A stretch of DNA of 64,000 nt from Acidovorax sp. Root219 (GTDB taxonomy: Bacteria; Pseudomonadota; Gammaproteobacteria; Burkholderiales; Burkholderiaceae_C): NCBI RefSeq assembly GCF_001428665.1, contig NZ_LMIJ01000013.1, forward strand, positions 79,064 through 143,063, read 5' to 3'. Below the pieces are notes generated by a model. The model had not been told where the DNA came from, searched no databases, and saw only the letters and a list, made by a program, of their open reading frames with translations. Made by a program: the position numbers and the translations under genes. Positions within the stretch are counted from its first letter, which is position 1. Every line of letters begins with the position of its first letter. Below, one piece after another: positions 61,221-64,000 of this stretch.

Positions 61221-62135
61221 TCAAGCCCGTAAGGGCCCAGGCGAGGCAAAGGACTCCAGCGCCTGCTGCACGGCCTGGATGGCCACGTCGTGCTCCTGGC
61301 TCTTGCGCCGCGCCAGCCCCAGTTGCCGCAGCAGCGGTGGATGCAGGGGGCACACCTGCAGGCCCGCGTTGTCGGGGTCGCTCCCGGTCACTTCGGCCTG
61401 CTCCAGCGGCAGCACGGCGGCACCCTGCCCCGCTGCCACCAGGCTGCGCAGGGCCAGCGGGTGGTTCAGCTCCAGGCGCGGCCGCGGGCTGAGCCCGGCC
61501 TGTGCGAACCAGGCCGCGATCAGGCGGTACATCTGCGTGGCCGGGCCGAACGACATCCAGCGGTGGGAGGCCAGCCATTCGGCGCTGATGCGCTCGGGCG
61601 CCTCCCAGCCCGGCGGCAGCAGCGCCACCATGGGGTCGCTGCGCCAATGGACCACCTGCACCTGGCCGGTGGTGGCCTGCGGCAGGGCGACGATGGCCAG
61701 GTCCAGCGTGCCGGCCGCCAGGCGGGCCATGGCCTCGGAGGAACCGAGCACGTCCAGCGCCACATCCACCCCCGGGCTCTGGCGCGCCAGCACGTCGAGC
61801 AGGCGCGGCAGCAGGTGCGCGCTGACGCCCGCCGTGGTGCCCAGCCGCACCAGCCCTTCGAGCCCCTGGGCGCGGCGGCGCACCTGCTCCACCACCTCAT
61901 CGGCACCGGCCAGCAGGCGGCGCCCTCCGGCCACCAGGGCCTCGCCCGCAGGGGTGAGGCTGGCCTGCCGGCGCCCGCGCACCACCAGCGTGGCACCCAG
62001 GCGCGACTCCAGCTCGCTGATGTGCAGGCTCACCGTGGGCGGTGCCAGGTGCAGCGCCTGCGCTGCGGCGGCCAGGGTGCCCAGGTCGGCAATCGCGATC
62101 AGGGTCTGCACCTGGTCGAGGTTGAGGTTACGCAT
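61221..62135 (-). CDS. LysR family regulator divergent from an EamA exporter
   Basis: A 304-residue LysR regulator. The helix-turn-helix is GTLAAAAQALHLAPPTVSLH in a region starting MRNLNLDQVQTLIAIADL, and the effector domain has LVRLGTTAGVSAHLLPRLLD. The ATG is 8 nt from the first of two palindromes in the divergent promoter region. It probably controls the EamA-type exporter to its right. The inducer is not known. Confidence 0.91.
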   Translation of the reverse strand: MRNLNLDQVQTLIAIADLGTLAAAAQALHLAPPTVSLHISELESRLGATLVVRGRRQASLTPAGEALVAGGRRLLAGADEVVEQVRRRAQGLEGLVRLGTTAGVSAHLLPRLLDVLARQSPGVDVALDVLGSSEAMARLAAGTLDLAIVALPQATTGQVQVVHWRSDPMVALLPPGWEAPERISAEWLASHRWMSFGPATQMYRLIAAWFAQAGLSPRPRLELNHPLALRSLVAAGQGAAVLPLEQAEVTGSDPDNAGLQVCPLHPPLLRQLGLARRKSQEHDVAIQAVQQALESFASPGPLRA

Positions 62136-62143
62136 CAGAAATC

Positions 62144-62169
62144 CTGAATTCAGCAGTCATTGAATTCAA
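62144..62169. promoter_or_regulatory. Paired palindromes between LysR and EamA genes
   Basis: CTGAATTCAG (62144-62153) and TTGAATTCAA (62160-62169) are both perfect palindromes and their centres are 16 bp apart. They sit in the 70-bp divergent gap, next to the LysR start, and fit a two-site LysR operator. Confidence 0.55.
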
Positions 62170-62205
62170 CTTTACAGATGTTTGGGGCAAAAGCACCATG
62201 CCCCG

Positions 62206-63063
62206 ATGCTCACCAACGACGTTTTTCTCATCGTGCTGCTGTCCGCAGCCCTCAATGCCGGCTGGAACAGCGCCATCAAGATCGGCGGCGACCGCATCAC
62301 CGCCATGGCCATCACCACGCTCATCGGCAGCGCGCTGTCGCTGCTGGTGCTGCCCTGGGTGGCCTGGCCCGGGCCCGAGAGCTGGCTGCTGCTGGGCGCG
62401 TCCATCGCCATCCATACCGCCTACCACTTCGCGCTGCCCCTGGCCTACAACCATGGCGACCTGGGACAGGTCTACCCCATCGCGCGCGGCTCTGCACCGG
62501 TGATGGTGATGCTTGGAGGGGCACTGTTCGCTGGCGAGTCGCCCGGACCTGGCGCCTTGGCAGGCGTGCTGTGCCTGTGCGCCGGGGTGCTGTCGCTGGC
62601 GCTGCTCAAGGCCTCTGCGGGCAACGGCAACAGCAGCAGCCGCAAGGCAGTCGGCTACGCGCTGCTCACCGGCGCGCTCATCGCGGCCTACACCGTGGTG
62701 GATGCGCTTGGCGCCCGGCAGTCCGGCTCGGCCATTGGTTTCGCCGTCCTCATCACGCTGGGTGACGGCATCGCCACCGCACTCATCGTGCTGGGGTGGA
62801 AGGGGCGGCGCGCCTTCGCGGTGGACCGCCGTGCCCTCTGGCTGTGCGCAGCCGCCGGAACCATGCAGATGGGCGCCTACTGGACCGCCGTGTGGGCCCT
62901 GGCGCGCGCGCCCATGGGCCAGGTGTCTGCCCTGCGCGAAACCAGCGTGCTGCTGGTGGCGCTGGTCTCGGCCTGGCTGCTCAAGGAGCGGGTGGGGCCG
63001 GGGCGCATCGTGGCGGCGGGGCTGGTGTTTGCGGGCATCGTGGGCATCCGGCTCGGGTCATAG
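62206..63063 (+). CDS. EamA/DMT superfamily metabolite exporter
   Basis: A 285-residue membrane protein with ten hydrophobic segments in two EamA repeats, for example DVFLIVLLSAALNAGWNSAI and YALLTGALIAAYTVVDALGA. The second repeat ends LKERVGPGRIVAAGLVFAGI. DMT proteins of this type usually export amino acids or other small metabolites. The ATG at 62206 is preferred to a TTG eight codons earlier because it begins the first helix region directly. It is divergent from a LysR gene. Confidence 0.9.
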   Translation: MLTNDVFLIVLLSAALNAGWNSAIKIGGDRITAMAITTLIGSALSLLVLPWVAWPGPESWLLLGASIAIHTAYHFALPLAYNHGDLGQVYPIARGSAPVMVMLGGALFAGESPGPGALAGVLCLCAGVLSLALLKASAGNGNSSSRKAVGYALLTGALIAAYTVVDALGARQSGSAIGFAVLITLGDGIATALIVLGWKGRRAFAVDRRALWLCAAAGTMQMGAYWTAVWALARAPMGQVSALRETSVLLVALVSAWLLKERVGPGRIVAAGLVFAGIVGIRLGS

Positions 63064-63087
63064 CGCGGTCGCCTGCGGTTGGTATAA

Positions 63088-63888
63088 ATGGGCATGTCCC
63101 TTGCAATGCCCATGGCCATCGCGGCCCAGTCCACGTCGGTTGGCCCCGAGACCATCCGCGCCCTTGAAGAACGCGCCTTCAACGCCTGGCCCGCGCGCCA
63201 GAGCGTGCTGCATGGCGGCTGGGTGTTCCGCCTGTCGGGCGGCTTCACCAAGCGCGCCAATTCGGTGAACGCGCTTGCATCGAACGCATCCTTCAGCGGC
63301 GTGCGCGCTGCGGCCGAGGCGCTGTACATACGCCACGGCCTGCCGCCGGTGTTTCGCATATCGCCGCTGGCCCCTGCTGCCGCCGACCAGGAGCTGGCCA
63401 AAGCTGGCTACACGTACTTCGATCCTTCTTTGGTCATGGCAACCGCCGGGTTGGATGCGGCGCAGGCCCATGCGTGCGTGAAGATCGAAACCACCCCCAC
63501 GGCCGCGTGGCTGGATGGCTTTGCCGCAGCCAATGGTGTGGCGGCGCAGAACCACGCGGTCCACCATTCCATGGTGCATGCGATCGCCCTGCCCTGCGCC
63601 TTTGCCACGCTGCATGACGGCGCAGGTCGAACCATGGGCTTCGGGCTGGCGGTGCTCGAACGGGGGGCCATCGGGCTGTATGACATCGTGGTGGATCCTG
63701 CCCTGCGCGGGCAGGGGCATGGCAGTGGCCTGGTGCGCGCGCTGCTGCAGTGGGGGCGTGATGTGGGGGCGGGGTCGGCTTATCTGCAGGTGCGGGCGGT
63801 CAATGGGGTGGCTCAGCGGTTGTATGCGGGGCTGGGGTTTGGCGAGGTCTATCAGTACCACTATCGGATTCCACCCGTGAAGGGCTGA
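63088..63888 (+). CDS. GNAT family N-acetyltransferase
   Basis: A 266-residue protein of the GNAT superfamily. The N-terminal half, with RAFNAWPARQSVLHGGWVFRLSG (shown as the conserved AFNAWPA region), is the additional domain found in a subgroup of larger acetyltransferases. The C-terminal half has DPALRGQGHGSGLVRALLQW, the acetyl-CoA binding loop, and NGVAQRLYAGLGFGEVYQYHYR. The true start may be one of several nearby ATG codons (63088, 63094 or 63106). It begins 24 nt after the EamA stop, so it could be co-transcribed with the exporter. Substrate unknown. Confidence 0.85.
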   Translation: MGMSLAMPMAIAAQSTSVGPETIRALEERAFNAWPARQSVLHGGWVFRLSGGFTKRANSVNALASNASFSGVRAAAEALYIRHGLPPVFRISPLAPAAADQELAKAGYTYFDPSLVMATAGLDAAQAHACVKIETTPTAAWLDGFAAANGVAAQNHAVHHSMVHAIALPCAFATLHDGAGRTMGFGLAVLERGAIGLYDIVVDPALRGQGHGSGLVRALLQWGRDVGAGSAYLQVRAVNGVAQRLYAGLGFGEVYQYHYRIPPVKG

Positions 63889-63941
63889 TGGACTGATATC
63901 GAGGGTTGCCGCATGCCTTTGCTGGCGTCGGAGGCCCGGGT

Positions 63942-63992
63942 GTGCGCCCGGCGGCGCACCTACCTTCTTTTGCTTCGTCAAAAGAAGGTAGG
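63942..63992. repeat. Paired hairpins at the window edge, repeat-like
   Basis: GTGCGCC (63942-63948) pairs with GGCGCAC (63953-63959), followed by a perfect 14-bp inverted repeat, CCTACCTTCTTTTG (63959-63972) with CAAAAGAAGGTAGG (63979-63992) around a 6-nt loop. It lies about 55 nt after the GNAT stop and may act as its terminator. The sequence resembles a common short intergenic repeat of Comamonadaceae, recognised from general familiarity only. Confidence 0.55.
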
Positions 63993-64000
63993 CCAAGAAA

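Overview
The window is GC-rich bacterial chromosome with densely packed housekeeping genes. Gene content and protein style (CysB-type regulator, PHB-linked patatin/adc/bdhA operon, family 2A encapsulin, Comamonadaceae-like intergenic palindromes) point to a betaproteobacterium of the Burkholderiales, most likely Comamonadaceae near Acidovorax. This placement is inferred from family resemblance, not from a search. I see no tRNA, rRNA, CRISPR array, prophage or intact insertion sequence.

Layout. 1-9.2 kb: 5' part of sucA, an AI-2E family permease, a TetR/SMR efflux/pentapeptide operon with a palindromic operator, and a translationally coupled HAD/DUF2254/Na+:H+ antiporter operon. 9.4-23.9 kb: hrpA, a lipoprotein-like serine hydrolase, a leader-peptide/attenuator-like region before a small basic protein and an unusual soluble AAA+/M41 metalloprotease, argA, pta-ackA, and a class A beta-lactamase divergent from a LysR regulator. 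23.9-27.3 kb: HD-GYP, trhO and a GST. 27.3-33.6 kb: an insert of less GC-rich sequence carrying a GIY-YIG protein and a 1,772-residue nuclease/STAND-like NTPase, a candidate anti-phage defence locus.

33.7-49.1 kb is dominated by sulfur metabolism. It holds dsbB, the sulfate transporter sbp-cysTWA, an LsfA-like 1-Cys peroxiredoxin with a small hydrolase, and then (after an ATPase, HDOD protein, azoreductase and FMN reductase) a five-gene operon: rhodanese, serine acetyltransferase, XRE regulator, family 2A encapsulin shell and its cysteine desulfurase cargo. 49.1-64 kb: the PHB-linked bdhA-adc-patatin operon, a SolA-like oxidase, a secreted unknown, an NrtR/ADP-ribosylglycohydrolase pair, cysB, a MetQ-like binding protein, an XRE-cupin/GNAT pair, a LysR/EamA pair and a second GNAT.

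The most coherent system is sulfur-related. One 18-bp sequence, (T/A)TAAAAC(C/T)CAAA(A/C)GAATA, lies 38-80 nt upstream of the start codons of four separate transcription units: sbp-cysTWA, the peroxiredoxin, the rhodanese/encapsulin operon and the MetQ-like gene. A CysB homologue is encoded in the same window. This suggests the encapsulin compartment belongs to a sulfur-limitation regulon. Other observations worth following are the attenuator-like leader at 15.8 kb, the AAA+/M41 fusion, the giant STAND-like protein and several MITE-like intergenic palindromes.
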